A program made the translations under genes and the position numbers. The notes beneath the pieces were generated by a model that was given only the letters and a program-made list of their open reading frames with translations, was not told the origin of the DNA and did not search any database. Below are positions 27,318 through 37,551 of a stretch of DNA of 64,000 bases, one piece after another. Within the stretch, counting starts at the first letter, position 1; each line of letters starts with the position of its first letter. Location: assembly GCA_900555835.1 (NCBI GenBank), contig USMK01000002.1, positions 27,678 to 91,677 of the forward strand, read 5' to 3'. This stretch comes from an uncultured Clostridium sp. (GTDB lineage Bacteria > Bacillota > Clostridia > TANB77 > CAG-508).

Positions 27318-29968
27318 ATGTGGCATACATATGGGATTGAAGAAACCATAAGAAAATTAAGAACAAACCACGAATATGGGATAAGCACCGAAGAAGTAAG
27401 AAAAAGACTAGAAAAATATCGGTGAAAATGTATTAAAAGAAAAAAAGAAAGAAAGTATACTAATTAGATTTTTAAAACAGTTTAATGATTTCATGATAAT
27501 TATACTCATTATTGCATCAATAGTATCAGCCATAGTATCAAAAATGCAAGGAGAAAATGACTATATTGATTCTATCATAATAATTGTAATAGTTGTTTTA
27601 AATGCTTTGATGGGACTTATCCAAGAAACCAAAGCAGAAAAATCAATAGAGGCTTTAAAAAATATGACTGCTCCAATGGCAAAAGTAAGAAGAAATGGGA
27701 AAATAGAAGAAGTTTCTTCAAAAGAAATTGTACCAGGAGATATAGTTGTATTAGAAGCAGGCAACTATGTTCCGGCAGATTGCAGATTGATATCAAGTTT
27801 TAATTTGAAAATAGAAGAATCAGCACTAACAGGGGAAACAGAACCGGCAAACAAAAATTCGAAAGAGGTTCTGCTTGAAAATATTCCAATTGGGGATATG
27901 AATAATATGGCATTTTCTAATACCATTGTTGTAAATGGGCATGCAGAGGCTGTTGTTGTAGAAACTGGAATGAATACAACTATTGGAAAGATTGCGCATA
28001 TGATTATAGACAATGAGGCACCTCAGACTCCTATTCAAAAGAAATTGGCGCAAGTTGGTAAAACATTAGGAATAGCTTGCTTAATTATTTGTTCATTGGT
28101 TTTTGCAATAGGTGTAATAAAGAAAATTGATATAGTTCAAATGTTTATGACATCAGTAGGACTTGCTGTGGCAGCAATTCCGGAGGGACTCCCAGCAATT
28201 ATAACAATAATGCTTTCAATTGGTGTAACTACTATGGCAAAAAAGAATGCTATAATACGAAAATTACCAGCGGTAGAAACACTAGGAAGCAGTAGTGTCA
28301 TATGCTCAGATAAAACAGGAACTTTAACTCAAAATAAAATGAAAGTTGTTGATGTAAAAAATGCAACAGGTAATAATACAGCCACATCAAAAGAGCTGAT
28401 TTTAAGCCTTGGAGCTATGTGCACAGATTGCAACATAAATGAAGGAATTGCATATGGCGAACCAACAGAAGTGGCTATTGTTAATTCGGCAATTAATTTT
28501 GGACAAAATAAAGAGGAACTGTATAAAAAATATCCTAGAATTGCCGAAATTCCATTTGATTCTGAAAGAAAAATGATGACTACAATTCATAAAGCCGGTG
28601 GGAAATATAGAATAATAACAAAAGGAGCACCAGATGTACTACTAAGCAAATGTACAAAATATGATGTGAATAATAGTGTTCAAACTATGAATTTTAGTGT
28701 AAAAAATAGAATTGAACAAGAAAATAAATATATGGCAGATAAAGCATTAAGAGTAATAGCTGTCAGTTATTCAGATATAGATTATCTACCAAGTAAAATT
28801 ACAACAGAAACAATTGAAAATAATCTTGTTTTTGTAGGACTAATAGGAATGATAGATCCTCCAAGAGAAGGTGTAAAAGAAGCAGTGTCTACTTGCAAAA
28901 ATGCAGGAATAAAAACTGTAATGATAACAGGAGACCATATTGCAACAGCCAAGGCAATAGCAAAAGAGCTGAATATTTTAGGTAAGAATGATTTAGCGAT
29001 TACTGGAACTGAATTAGACAAAATTTCTGATAAAGATTTTGAAAAAAATATTATGAAATATAGTGTTTTTGCAAGAGTATCTCCTGAACATAAGGTAAAA
29101 ATAGTAAAAGCATTCCAAAAAACAGGAGCAGTTGTTGCTATGACCGGTGATGGAGTAAATGATGCACCTGCTCTTAAAAATGCCGATATTGGAATTGCTA
29201 TGGGAAAAAATGGAACAGATGTTGCTAAAAATGCAGCTGATATGATTTTAACAGATGATAATTTTGTTACTATCGTGGAGGCTGTAAAGCAAGGAAGAAA
29301 TATTTTTGATAATATGAAAAAAGCAATACATTTTTTAATAGCTACCAATATTGGAGAGATAGTAACTATTTTTATGGGATTATTGTTAGGGTTAAAATCA
29401 CCACTTCTTGCAATACATTTGTTATGGATAAATCTTGTTACAGACTCATTACCAGCAATTGCACTAGGCTTAGAACCACCGGATAAAGAGATTATGAATC
29501 GAAAACCACAAAATTCTAAAAAAGGAATATTTGCAGATGGACTATGGGGCAAAATTTTTGTTGAAGGAGCAATGATTGGAATGCTTAATTTAGTTGCTTT
29601 TACAATAGGAAATAGTTTCTATAGTTTAGAAACAGGAAGAACAATGGCTTTTGTATCATTAGGATTACTTGAACTTGTACATTGCTTTAATATTAAAAGT
29701 GAACAATCAATTTTTAAAGCACGGATTATTTGAAAACAAATTCTTGATTGGAAGCTTTATATTGGGAACAATACTTCAAATTGGAGTTGTAATAATACCA
29801 AAACTTGCAGAAATATTCAAATTAGTACCACTAACACCTATACAATGGCTATACACAATTGCAATATCAATTGCCCCAATTATAATAATAGAAATTCAAA
29901 AGAAATTTAACGAACTAAAATTCGGTAAAAAAGTACCTCTAAATATTTCTGCTTGTGAAACTAAATAA
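27318..29968 (+). CDS. Calcium-type P-type ATPase, read through two +1 shifts at CGG 27420-27422 and 29722-29724
   Basis: Cation-pumping P2-type ATPase. Motifs in order: TGETEP (actuator), PEGLPA (membrane helix 4 ion site), CSDKTGTLTQNK (phosphorylated Asp), MTGDGVNDAPAL (hinge). Read in one frame it would be split into a 34-codon start, a 746-residue body and a C-terminal fragment. Both breaks fall on in-frame CGG. Skipping the C gives EKYGENVL, matching the KYGxN motif of the N-domain entry, and FKAGLFENKFLI, matching the conserved loop before the last helices. The sum is 882 residues, the normal length. ATG 27318 has AAGGAGG upstream. SERCA-like; calcium is the likeliest ion. Confidence 0.85.
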
Positions 29969-29969
29969 G

Positions 29970-30019
29970 CAAAAAAAGTGTAATATAAAATCGCCTAAGT
30001 TTTTATATTACACTTTTTC
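29970..30019 (+). terminator. Terminator after the P-ATPase
   Basis: AAAAAGTGTAATATAAAA ... TTTTATATTACACTTTTT stem. Confidence 0.88.
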
Positions 30020-30032
30020 TATCTTATTTCCC

Positions 30033-30061
30033 TTGAAAAAAGAACGTTGATATTATATAAT
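30033..30061 (+). promoter_or_regulatory. SigA promoter of the U32 peptidase gene
   Basis: TTGAAA (30033-30038), 17-bp spacer, TATAAT (30056-30061). Confidence 0.75.
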
Positions 30062-30091
30062 TGTTGTGTAAAAAAATATTGGAGGATTATG

Positions 30092-31324
30092 ATGAATAAA
30101 CCAGAATTATTAGCGCCTGCGGGGTCTTTTGAAAAGGCTAAAACAGCTTTTTTATATGGGGCTGATGCTATTTATGCAGGAACATCTTCTCTTTCTCTTA
30201 GAACAAGAGCCGAAATGGAAGATGATGATTTAGTTAAAACAATCAAATATGCTCATATGCATAATAAAAAAGTATATGTTACAATAAATATTTTTGCTTG
30301 GGACGATAGATATGAAGAAGTAAAAAAACAAGCTCAAATTCTAAATGAACTTAAAGTTGACGGCATTATTGTAGCTGATGGTGGAGTATTAGAAATTTTA
30401 AAAGAATATGCTCCTGATGTTGATAAACATATTAGTACACAAGCTAATATTGTTAGTTATCACACTAGCAAGTTTTGGTATAATAATGGAGCTAAAAGGG
30501 TTATTTTAGCAAGAGAGCTTAGCAAAGATCAAATAAAAGAAATTGTAAAAAATAAACCAAAAGATTTGGAAACAGAAATGTTTATACATGGAGCTATTTG
30601 CTTTGGGTATTCAGGTAGATGTTTCCTAAGCGACTTTTTAGCTGGGCGTAGTGCTAATTTAGGCGATTGTGCTCAAAGTTGTAGATGGGCATATAATGTA
30701 TATGTTGAAGAAACAAATAAACCTGGAAATTTAATGCCAGTAGAACATGACGATAAAGGAACATATATTTTCTCTTCAAAAGATTTATGTCTAGTTAAAG
30801 AAATTCCGGAGATAGTGGATTTAGGTGTGGATAGCTTGAAAATAGAGGGAAGACTTAAAACAGAGTATTATTTAGCAACTGTTATAAATGCATATAGAAA
30901 TGCTATTGACGATTATATAGAAAGTCCAGATAGTTATGATTATACAAAATACTTAAAGGAAATTGAGAAAACAAAAACAAGAGGATTAACTACTTTTTAC
31001 TTTAATTCAAGAGATAATAAAGATTTTCAAGATTATTCTGGTAATCAATATAATGCAGAGTATGAATTTGGGGCAAAGGTTATTGAAAAAGAAAATGATA
31101 AATATATTGTAGAAATAAAAAACAGACTTAAAGTCGGAGATACGCTAGAAATAATATTACCTGGACAAATAGAACCAATTGCATTTGAATTAGACCACTT
31201 ATGGGATGTAGAAACAGATGAAGTAATAGATTTTATTAACCCTGGTAGAGCTAACCAAAAAGTAAAAATGAAATTGCCGGTAGAGGCTAAATCAGGATAT
31301 ATAATTAGAAGAAAGAAGGATTAA
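30092..31324 (+). CDS. Peptidase U32 family protein
   Basis: About 410 residues beginning PELLAPAGSFEKAKTAFLYGADAIYAG, the family start. The signature EMFIHGAICFGYSGRCFLSDFLAGRSANLGDCAQSCRW contains the conserved Cys residues (also seen in tRNA hydroxylation proteins TrhP/RlhA). Members of this type act in prephenate-dependent tRNA uridine hydroxylation or were described as collagenases; the first is more plausible here, with an RNA methyltransferase (rsmE) next door. The second of two adjacent ATGs is chosen by spacing from GGAGG. Confidence 0.85.
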   Translation: MNKPELLAPAGSFEKAKTAFLYGADAIYAGTSSLSLRTRAEMEDDDLVKTIKYAHMHNKKVYVTINIFAWDDRYEEVKKQAQILNELKVDGIIVADGGVLEILKEYAPDVDKHISTQANIVSYHTSKFWYNNGAKRVILARELSKDQIKEIVKNKPKDLETEMFIHGAICFGYSGRCFLSDFLAGRSANLGDCAQSCRWAYNVYVEETNKPGNLMPVEHDDKGTYIFSSKDLCLVKEIPEIVDLGVDSLKIEGRLKTEYYLATVINAYRNAIDDYIESPDSYDYTKYLKEIEKTKTRGLTTFYFNSRDNKDFQDYSGNQYNAEYEFGAKVIEKENDKYIVEIKNRLKVGDTLEIILPGQIEPIAFELDHLWDVETDEVIDFINPGRANQKVKMKLPVEAKSGYIIRRKKD

Positions 31325-31327
31325 GGT

Positions 31328-32092
31328 TTGCAAAAGTTTTTTGTAGAGGAAAAGCAAATTGACGAAGGAAGCGGAACTATAATAATTTTGGGTGAAGATG
31401 TAAACCATATAAAAAATGTTCTAAGATGTATAGAGGGGGAACATATAGAAATATGTGAAAAATCAGATATGCCTAAAAAATATATATGTGAAATATCAAG
31501 TTTAAATAGTTCTGAAATTACTTGCCATATAATAGAGAAACTTGAAAAAAATAATGAAGCACCAATAAAATTACATATTTTTCAAGGATTGCCTAAGGCT
31601 GAAAAGATGGAACTCATAATTCAAAAATGTACAGAACTTGGCGCATATGAATTTGTTCCTGTTGATATGAGAAGATGTGTAGTTAAATTAAATGGCAAGG
31701 ATGAATCAAAAAAGATAGCTCGTTGGCAAAAAATTGCAGAAGTAGCTTCAAAACAATGTGGCAGAGATATAATTCCAAAAGTGACAAACAAAATTTCTGT
31801 AAAAGAATTGATTACTTTAATTCAAGATTATGATATGATAATAGTAGCCTATGAAAATGAACATACTAAATTCTTAAAAGAGGTATTAAGAAATCAGAAA
31901 ACAAAAAATAAAATTATGAATATTGCTTTAATAATAGGCCCAGAAGGTGGAATTGATATTAGTGAAATAGAATTATTAGAAAAAGCAAATGTAAATATTG
32001 TATCATTAGGAAATAGAATTTTAAGAACAGAAACAGCACCTATTGTACTTTCTTCAATAATAATGTACGAGTTAGGAGATATAGGAGGTTAA
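31328..32092 (+). CDS. rsmE: 16S rRNA m3U1498 methyltransferase
   Basis: A 254-residue SPOUT-class methyltransferase. An N-terminal PUA-like domain (FFVEEKQI... VNHIKNVLR) is followed by the knotted domain with the IFQGLPKAEKMELIIQKCTELG segment, ALIIGPEGGI and LGNRILRTETAP, all characteristic of RsmE. The start is TTG at 31328, just after the previous stop with AAGG upstream. The start could be a few codons different. Confidence 0.92.
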   Translation: MQKFFVEEKQIDEGSGTIIILGEDVNHIKNVLRCIEGEHIEICEKSDMPKKYICEISSLNSSEITCHIIEKLEKNNEAPIKLHIFQGLPKAEKMELIIQKCTELGAYEFVPVDMRRCVVKLNGKDESKKIARWQKIAEVASKQCGRDIIPKVTNKISVKELITLIQDYDMIIVAYENEHTKFLKEVLRNQKTKNKIMNIALIIGPEGGIDISEIELLEKANVNIVSLGNRILRTETAPIVLSSIIMYELGDIGG

Positions 32093-32094
32093 AT

Positions 32095-32583
32095 GTGGAA
32101 GAAAAAATATTAAAAGAAGATTTATTTAAAAATAAAAGATTAACACCTGAGCTAAAAAATAAAATAAGAAAAATTTATGCGAAACATTTTCTTGTTATAG
32201 GACTTATTTTTGTATATACTGGTATTATAACATTGGCTTTTTATAAAATGGAATTAAATACTCTTGCAACAGATTTGAAAGTATTAAGCTTAGGATTTTT
32301 ATGTTTTGCAATTATAAAATTTGAGCAAGGATATAAAAAAGATAATGAGGGAATATTCTTAATAGGAGTAGAAGCCTTAGTATTAGCTCTTATGACTTTA
32401 TTTATGACAAGTTTTATTAGTATAGAAGAAAATGAATTTAAAAATATTACTACTGGATTCTGTGTTTTTGCTTTGATTTATTATTTGTTAAAAAATTTTA
32501 TAATGATAAACAAAATAAAAAAAGAACACAAAAAACAAATTAGTGATGTTAGAGATATAATACATAAAAAAGGAGACATTTAA
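32095..32583 (+). CDS. Hypothetical membrane protein
   Basis: A 162-residue protein I do not recognise. It has four hydrophobic stretches (about residues 30-52, 60-75, 83-105 and 115-135) and lysine-rich ends. GTG is used as the start; GGAGG precedes it, and the overlapping ATG two bases upstream runs into a stop within seven codons. Gaps of 2 bp on each side place it in one operon with rsmE and yicC. Confidence 0.6.
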   Translation: MEEKILKEDLFKNKRLTPELKNKIRKIYAKHFLVIGLIFVYTGIITLAFYKMELNTLATDLKVLSLGFLCFAIIKFEQGYKKDNEGIFLIGVEALVLALMTLFMTSFISIEENEFKNITTGFCVFALIYYLLKNFIMINKIKKEHKKQISDVRDIIHKKGDI

Positions 32584-32584
32584 A

Positions 32585-33460
32585 ATGTTAAAAAGTATGA
32601 CTGGCTATGGACGTAGTAAACTAGAATTAGAAGGGAAAGAATATTTGATAGAAATTAAAGCTGTAAATCATAGATTTATAGATGTTTGTGTTAAATTACC
32701 AAGAGATTTAAGCTATTTAGAGGAAAATATAAAGAAAACTGTATTAAAATCAGTTAGTAGAGGAAAAATAGATGTAAGTATAACATATTCAAATATATCT
32801 ACACAAAACGGAAATATAAAAATTAATAAGAGTTTAGCAAATGAATATATAAGACAATTGAAAGAACTAGCAATAGAAAATGAATTATCTGATAATATTA
32901 GTGTTGCGGAAATATTAAAGTTTCCAGATATATTTTCATCAGAATCGCCTATGGAAGAAGCGGATATTTGGAAAGCATTTGAGCCTAAGATTTGTGAAGC
33001 ATTAGTTGCTTTTAATAAAATGAGATTAGAAGAAGGAAATAAACTTTGTGAAGACATTTTAAATAGAATTGACATAATTTCTAAAAATTTAGAGATAATT
33101 TCTTCTAAATCTACTGGACTTGTTGAGAAATATGTAGTAAAATTAGAAGCAAGGATTAAAGAAATCTTAAAAACAGATATTGTAGATCAAAATAGATTGG
33201 CAGAAGAAGCGGTAATATTTTCAGATAAATGTTCAGTTGAAGAAGAACTTACAAGAATGTATAGCCATATAGAACAATTTAAGCAATTGATAAATGATTC
33301 AAATGCTAAGGGCAAAAAGATTGATTTTTTACTACAAGAAATGAACAGAGAAACAAATACAATTGCTTCAAAGGCAAATTGCTTGGAAATTACAAAAATG
33401 GTTATAGAAATTAAGACTGAACTTGAAAATATTAGAGAACAAATTCAAAATGTAGAATAG
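32585..33460 (+). CDS. YicC family endoribonuclease-like protein
   Basis: A 291-residue YicC/YloC protein: start MLKSMTGYGRSKLE, VNHRFIDVCVKLPR near residue 30, and the C-terminal KGKKIDFLLQEMNRETNTIASKA signature. E. coli YicC has been reported to be an endoribonuclease that promotes RyhB decay; the Bacillus homologue YloC behaves similarly. It begins the classic yicC-remA-gmk-rpoZ block, with rpoZ here before gmk. Confidence 0.9.
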   Translation: MLKSMTGYGRSKLELEGKEYLIEIKAVNHRFIDVCVKLPRDLSYLEENIKKTVLKSVSRGKIDVSITYSNISTQNGNIKINKSLANEYIRQLKELAIENELSDNISVAEILKFPDIFSSESPMEEADIWKAFEPKICEALVAFNKMRLEEGNKLCEDILNRIDIISKNLEIISSKSTGLVEKYVVKLEARIKEILKTDIVDQNRLAEEAVIFSDKCSVEEELTRMYSHIEQFKQLINDSNAKGKKIDFLLQEMNRETNTIASKANCLEITKMVIEIKTELENIREQIQNVE

Positions 33461-33471
33461 GGAGTGAAAAA

Positions 33472-33732
33472 ATGCAACTTATAAATATAGGATTTGGAAA
33501 TATTGTATCTGCAAATAGAATAATTGCGATTGTAAGCCCAGAATCGGCTCCAATAAAAAGAATAGTACAAGAGGCGAAAGACAACAAAACAGCTGTTGAT
33601 GCAACATATGGAAGAAGAACAAGAGCAGTAATAATAATGGACTCTGGTCATATTATATTATCAGCTGTTCAACCAGAAACTGTTGCTTCAAGATTTGAAA
33701 AAGATGATAACAATGTTCAAACTGAACAATAA
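33472..33732 (+). CDS. remA: Extracellular matrix regulatory protein (DUF370)
   Basis: An 86-residue DUF370 protein: LINIGFGNIVSANRIIAIVSPESAPIKR and ATYGRRTRAVIIMDSGHIILSA are the family core. In Bacillus, RemA is a DNA-binding activator of biofilm and osmoprotection genes. Position between yicC and rpoZ/gmk is conserved in Firmicutes. Confidence 0.92.
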   Translation: MQLINIGFGNIVSANRIIAIVSPESAPIKRIVQEAKDNKTAVDATYGRRTRAVIIMDSGHIILSAVQPETVASRFEKDDNNVQTEQ

Positions 33733-33755
33733 TATATAAGAAAGAAGGAATAAAA

Positions 33756-33947
33756 ATGATAGTAAAACCAACAGTTACAGATTTATTAAAAATAGTGGAT
33801 AATAGATATATGTTAATAATTGCCACAGCTAAAAGAGCTAGACAAATAGCCGCAGGAAGTGCTCCACTTATAAAAATTAATGAAAAATCACCAGTAACAA
33901 TAGCTGCAAACGAAATTGCAGAAGGTAAGGTGAAAATAGTATGCTAG
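33756..33947 (+). CDS. rpoZ: RNA polymerase omega subunit
   Basis: A 63-residue omega subunit: MIVKPTVTDLLKIVDNRYMLIIATAKRARQI with the conserved KRARQIA helix. It supports assembly of beta-prime into RNA polymerase. The usual order gmk-rpoZ is reversed here. The stop overlaps the gmk start by 7 nt. Confidence 0.9.
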   Translation: MIVKPTVTDLLKIVDNRYMLIIATAKRARQIAAGSAPLIKINEKSPVTIAANEIAEGKVKIVC

Positions 33948-34522
33948 TTATTTTGTCAGGAGTAGCAGGCTCTGGTAAAGACACAATAAAAAGAGAACTT
34001 ATAAGAAGAATGGAAGGTTTAACAACTATTCCATCTTATACTGATAGACCACCAAGAGCAGGAGATAGACCAGAAGGCGAACAATATGTTTATGTTAATC
34101 AAGAACAATTCGAAGAAATGATAAAAAAAGATGAATTGTATGAATATTCAGTCCACCACAATCACTACTATGGAACTTCAAAAAAGTTATTAAATGATAA
34201 AATACAAGCAGGCGAAGTTATAGTAAAAGATATTGATGTAAATGGAACAGAAGATTTAGTTAAAATTTTTAAAGATGATATAAAAGTTGTAACTATATTT
34301 TTAAAAGTCCCCAAAGAAGTCTTAAAAGAACGTCTAGAAGCAAGAGAAGACAAGCCTGATGCCAAAGAAGTTAAATTAAGACTAAATAGATTTGATTACG
34401 AAGAATCTAAAATAGGAAATTACGATTATGTAATTAAAAATAATAATTTAGAAAAAACTGTGCAAATTATAATGGCTATAATAGAAAATGAAAAAAATTG
34501 TAGTTTTGACGAATTTGAATAA
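33941..34522 (+). CDS. gmk: Guanylate kinase
   Basis: Phosphorylates GMP to GDP. The 193-residue protein has the P-loop LSGVAGSGKDTI, the GMP-site TIPSYTDRPPRAGDRPEGEQY (TTRxPRxGExxGxxY pattern), and the ARxDKP-like lid EAREDKPD. The P-loop carries Gly-Asp where many homologues have Gly-Lys-Ser/Thr-Thr ordering; the Lys is kept. ATG lies within the end of rpoZ, so translation is coupled. Confidence 0.9.
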   Translation: MLVILSGVAGSGKDTIKRELIRRMEGLTTIPSYTDRPPRAGDRPEGEQYVYVNQEQFEEMIKKDELYEYSVHHNHYYGTSKKLLNDKIQAGEVIVKDIDVNGTEDLVKIFKDDIKVVTIFLKVPKEVLKERLEAREDKPDAKEVKLRLNRFDYEESKIGNYDYVIKNNNLEKTVQIIMAIIENEKNCSFDEFE

Positions 34523-34533
34523 GGAGCGAAAAA

Positions 34534-35727
34534 ATGTACGAAATATTTGCTGATTTGCATGTCCACATAGGGAGGAGCGAAAACAATAAACCAATAAAGA
34601 TAACAGCTGCAAGATCTTTAAATTTTGCTAATATTGCAGAAGAATGTGTTAGCAAAAAAGGAATTAACATGGTTGGTATTATTGACTGCGCTTCTCCTTA
34701 TGTTATAGAGGATATAGAAAATTTCCTACAAAGTGGAGATGCTTATGAAATAGAAGATGGTGGAATTATATATAAAGATAAAGTATGTATAATTTTAGGA
34801 AGTGAAATTGAAACTTCTGAAATAAATGATGAAGGAAAAACAGGAAGCGCACATAATTTATGCTATTTCCCAACATTGAATGATATAAAAGGCTTTTCGA
34901 ATGAAATGAGCCATCATATAAAAAATATTACTTTGAGTTCACAGAGAGCTGATATATCTGCATATGATTTAATTGATATTGTAAGAAATTATAATGGAAT
35001 ACTAATTCCAGCACACGCATTTACACCTCATAAAAGTTTTTATGGAAATTGTACAAAAAGTTTAAAAAGAATTTTTAAAGAAAAATATGATTTAATACCA
35101 GCTATCGAATTAGGATTAAGTTCTGATACATACTTAGCAGATCAAATATCTGAATTGGAAACAAAAACATTTATAACAAATTCAGATGCACATTCATTGC
35201 CTAAAATCGCAAGAGAATACAATAAAATGCTACTTGGAGGTATTAGCTATAAAGAATTGCTAATGGCCTTAAAAGGTGAAAATGGAAGAAAAATACTAGC
35301 AAATTATGGATTAGACCCTAAACTTGGAAAATATCATAGAACATATTGCGAAATATGTGGCAAAACAATTGATGGAGAACCACCTGTAACTAAATGTGAT
35401 ACTTGTGATAGCAAAAATATTACAATGGGTGTTTTTGATAGAATTGAAATTATAAAAGACAAAGAAGAAAGCAAAAGCCCAGAAAATAGACCAGAATATG
35501 TGTATCAAATTCCACTTACATTTATTCCTGGTGTTGGAAAGAAAACTTTGGATAATCTACTTAATGTATTTGAAACAGAAATGAACATATTACATAAAAT
35601 TTCAAAAGACGATATTGAAGGTGTAGTTGGAGAAAAGGTTGCAAATGCTATAATTAATGCCAGAGAAGGGAAAATGAAAATTCACGCTGGTGGTGGAGGA
35701 GTATACGGTAAAATAGAAAGTAAATAA
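34534..35727 (+). CDS. PHP-domain protein, endonuclease Q-like
   Basis: A 397-residue protein of the TIGR00375/EndoQ type. The PHP metal motif is FADLHVHIGRS; further His/Asp ligands include IPAHAFTP and NSDAHS. A Cys4 zinc site (CEICGKTI ... CDTC) near residue 270 is followed by a helix-hairpin-helix (FIPGVGKKTLDNLL). EndoQ enzymes cut DNA 5' of deaminated bases. ATG follows AAGGAGCG, 12 bp after gmk. Confidence 0.85.
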   Translation: MYEIFADLHVHIGRSENNKPIKITAARSLNFANIAEECVSKKGINMVGIIDCASPYVIEDIENFLQSGDAYEIEDGGIIYKDKVCIILGSEIETSEINDEGKTGSAHNLCYFPTLNDIKGFSNEMSHHIKNITLSSQRADISAYDLIDIVRNYNGILIPAHAFTPHKSFYGNCTKSLKRIFKEKYDLIPAIELGLSSDTYLADQISELETKTFITNSDAHSLPKIAREYNKMLLGGISYKELLMALKGENGRKILANYGLDPKLGKYHRTYCEICGKTIDGEPPVTKCDTCDSKNITMGVFDRIEIIKDKEESKSPENRPEYVYQIPLTFIPGVGKKTLDNLLNVFETEMNILHKISKDDIEGVVGEKVANAIINAREGKMKIHAGGGGVYGKIESK

Positions 35728-35746
35728 GTTCTAAAAAAATATTTTA

Positions 35747-35765
35747 TTACATAGATATTATGTAA
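35747..35765. repeat. Short dyad before spoIIM
   Basis: TTACATA and TATGTAA arms separated by 5 bp, upstream of the spoIIM ribosome site; a possible operator. Confidence 0.3.
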
Positions 35766-35789
35766 GTAAAGTATTTTGGAGGAAATCTT

Positions 35790-36431
35790 ATGAGAACACG
35801 TAAGAAAACACGAACTATTAGTTATGTTATACTAAACCATATTGTAAATAATTTAAAAGAATATTTTTCTGTTATACTTGTATTTTTCATTGGAATAATT
35901 ATAGGAGTTATATTTATAAATAATAGCAGTGAAAATCAGGTTTTACAAATACAAGATTATATAAATAACTTTATGAGTGATTTAAAAGAATGTGGGAACA
36001 TTGATAGACCAGCATTGTTATTACAAACCTTTTTAAATAATTTATATTTAATACTGGCTTTATGGCTTGCAGGATCAACCGTTGTGGGAATTCCAGTAGT
36101 GTATGCAATTGTTGCATATAAAGGATTTTGCCTAAGTTATACTATTTCATCAAGTATAATAACATTAGGAACTTGGAGGGGAATACTTTTTTCAATTTCC
36201 TCAATGTTATTTCAAAATCTTATTTATATTCCATGTCTATTTGCCTTGGCAGTTAGTGGAATTAGACTTTATAAATCGATTATGAAAGATAAAAGACAAG
36301 AAAATATTAAACTAGAAATAGTAAGACATATTATGTTTTCTTTACTGGTTGGAGGAATTATGTTACTCGGAACAGTTGTAGAAACTTATATTTCAACAAA
36401 CTTAATAGTTTGGTTCGTAAATTCGATATAA
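35790..36431 (+). CDS. spoIIM: Stage II sporulation protein M
   Basis: A 213-residue membrane protein with about five helices, an N-terminal helix starting EYFSVILVFFIGIIIGVIF, and LAGSTVVGIPVVYAIVAYKGFCLSYTIS typical of SpoIIM. In Bacillus it joins SpoIID and SpoIIP in peptidoglycan degradation that drives engulfment. GGAGG precedes the ATG. Expression is expected to need a sporulation sigma factor; I could not identify the promoter with confidence. Confidence 0.9.
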   Translation: MRTRKKTRTISYVILNHIVNNLKEYFSVILVFFIGIIIGVIFINNSSENQVLQIQDYINNFMSDLKECGNIDRPALLLQTFLNNLYLILALWLAGSTVVGIPVVYAIVAYKGFCLSYTISSSIITLGTWRGILFSISSMLFQNLIYIPCLFALAVSGIRLYKSIMKDKRQENIKLEIVRHIMFSLLVGGIMLLGTVVETYISTNLIVWFVNSI

Positions 36432-36571
36432 TTTTACAAAAAAATCTTAAAAACTATTTACTTTTTTTATGTATTTTGATATAACATATATAGTTTATGT
36501 AAATTATAAATTTCGGTTATGCATACGCCTTTAAATATGCAAAAGTTTTATTAAAATAGGGGAGAACTAAA

Positions 36572-37453
36572 ATGGAAAAACAAATAAAATTATTCTTAGA
36601 ATTTCTTCAAAATGATAAAAGATTGTCAGACAATACATTACAATCTTATAGAAGAGATATTACACAATATGATAATTATTTAACACACAACAAAATAAAT
36701 TATACAAAAGTAACAAAAGACGATATTAAAGAATACTTACAAGTGCTTCAAAATATGAATAAAAAAACATCTACAATATCTCGTAATTTAGCTTCAATAA
36801 GATCATTTTATCAATTTTTATTAAAAAATAAAAAAATAAAAGCAGACCCAACAGAAGGAATTCAATCTCCTAAAATCGAAAAAAAGGCTCCAAGTGTATT
36901 ATCTTCAAAAGAAATAGAATTATTATTAGATCAACCTAATAATATTGATTTAAAAGGTATTAGAGATAAAGCAATGCTAGAATTTGCTTATGCAACAGGA
37001 ATGAGAGTTACAGAAATAATTTCTTTAAATATAGATGATATAAATCTAGAAGACGGATTTGCAGCTTGCACAACAGGAAACAAAAAAAGAGTAATTCCAA
37101 TAGGCTCTCTTTCATTAAAAGCATTAAAAGAATATGTAAATAATGTAAGACCAATTCTTATAAAAGATGAGAAAGAAAAAGCTTTATTTGTTAATATAAA
37201 TGGAAGAAGATTAACAAGGCAGGGATTTTGGAAAATAGTTAAATTTTATAAAGAACAAGCACATATTACTAAGGAGATAACACCACATGTTTTAAGACAT
37301 TCATTTGCAACACATTTATTACAAAATGGTGCTGATTTAAAAGCAATACAATCAATGCTAGGTCATTCTGACATATCTTCAACACAGGTATATATGCAAT
37401 TTCAAGAGGGAAGTTTAAAAAATATTTATAAAAAAGCTCATCCAAGAGCATAA
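36572..37453 (+). CDS. xerD: Site-specific tyrosine recombinase XerD-type
   Basis: Chromosome-dimer resolution recombinase, 293 residues. An N-terminal SAM-like core-binding domain (SDNTLQSYRRDI) precedes the catalytic domain with TGMRVTE (Arg), GNKKR (Lys), HVLRHSFATHLL (His-x-x-Arg), LGHSDISSTQVYM (His and the nucleophilic Tyr). Length and context by spoIIM match the housekeeping XerD of Firmicutes. Confidence 0.93.
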   Translation: MEKQIKLFLEFLQNDKRLSDNTLQSYRRDITQYDNYLTHNKINYTKVTKDDIKEYLQVLQNMNKKTSTISRNLASIRSFYQFLLKNKKIKADPTEGIQSPKIEKKAPSVLSSKEIELLLDQPNNIDLKGIRDKAMLEFAYATGMRVTEIISLNIDDINLEDGFAACTTGNKKRVIPIGSLSLKALKEYVNNVRPILIKDEKEKALFVNINGRRLTRQGFWKIVKFYKEQAHITKEITPHVLRHSFATHLLQNGADLKAIQSMLGHSDISSTQVYMQFQEGSLKNIYKKAHPRA

Positions 37454-37469
37454 GAGTATTACTAAATAG

Positions 37470-37494
37470 AGGCAGACCGTTTAAGTCTGCCTTT
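37470..37494 (+). terminator. Terminator after xerD
   Basis: AGGCAGAC-cgtttaa-GTCTGCCTTT hairpin. Confidence 0.85.
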
Positions 37495-37551
37495 ACTCGA
37501 TTGAATATTTAACCATTCAAAAATAGGCAATTAATTAGGAGGAAATATAAA

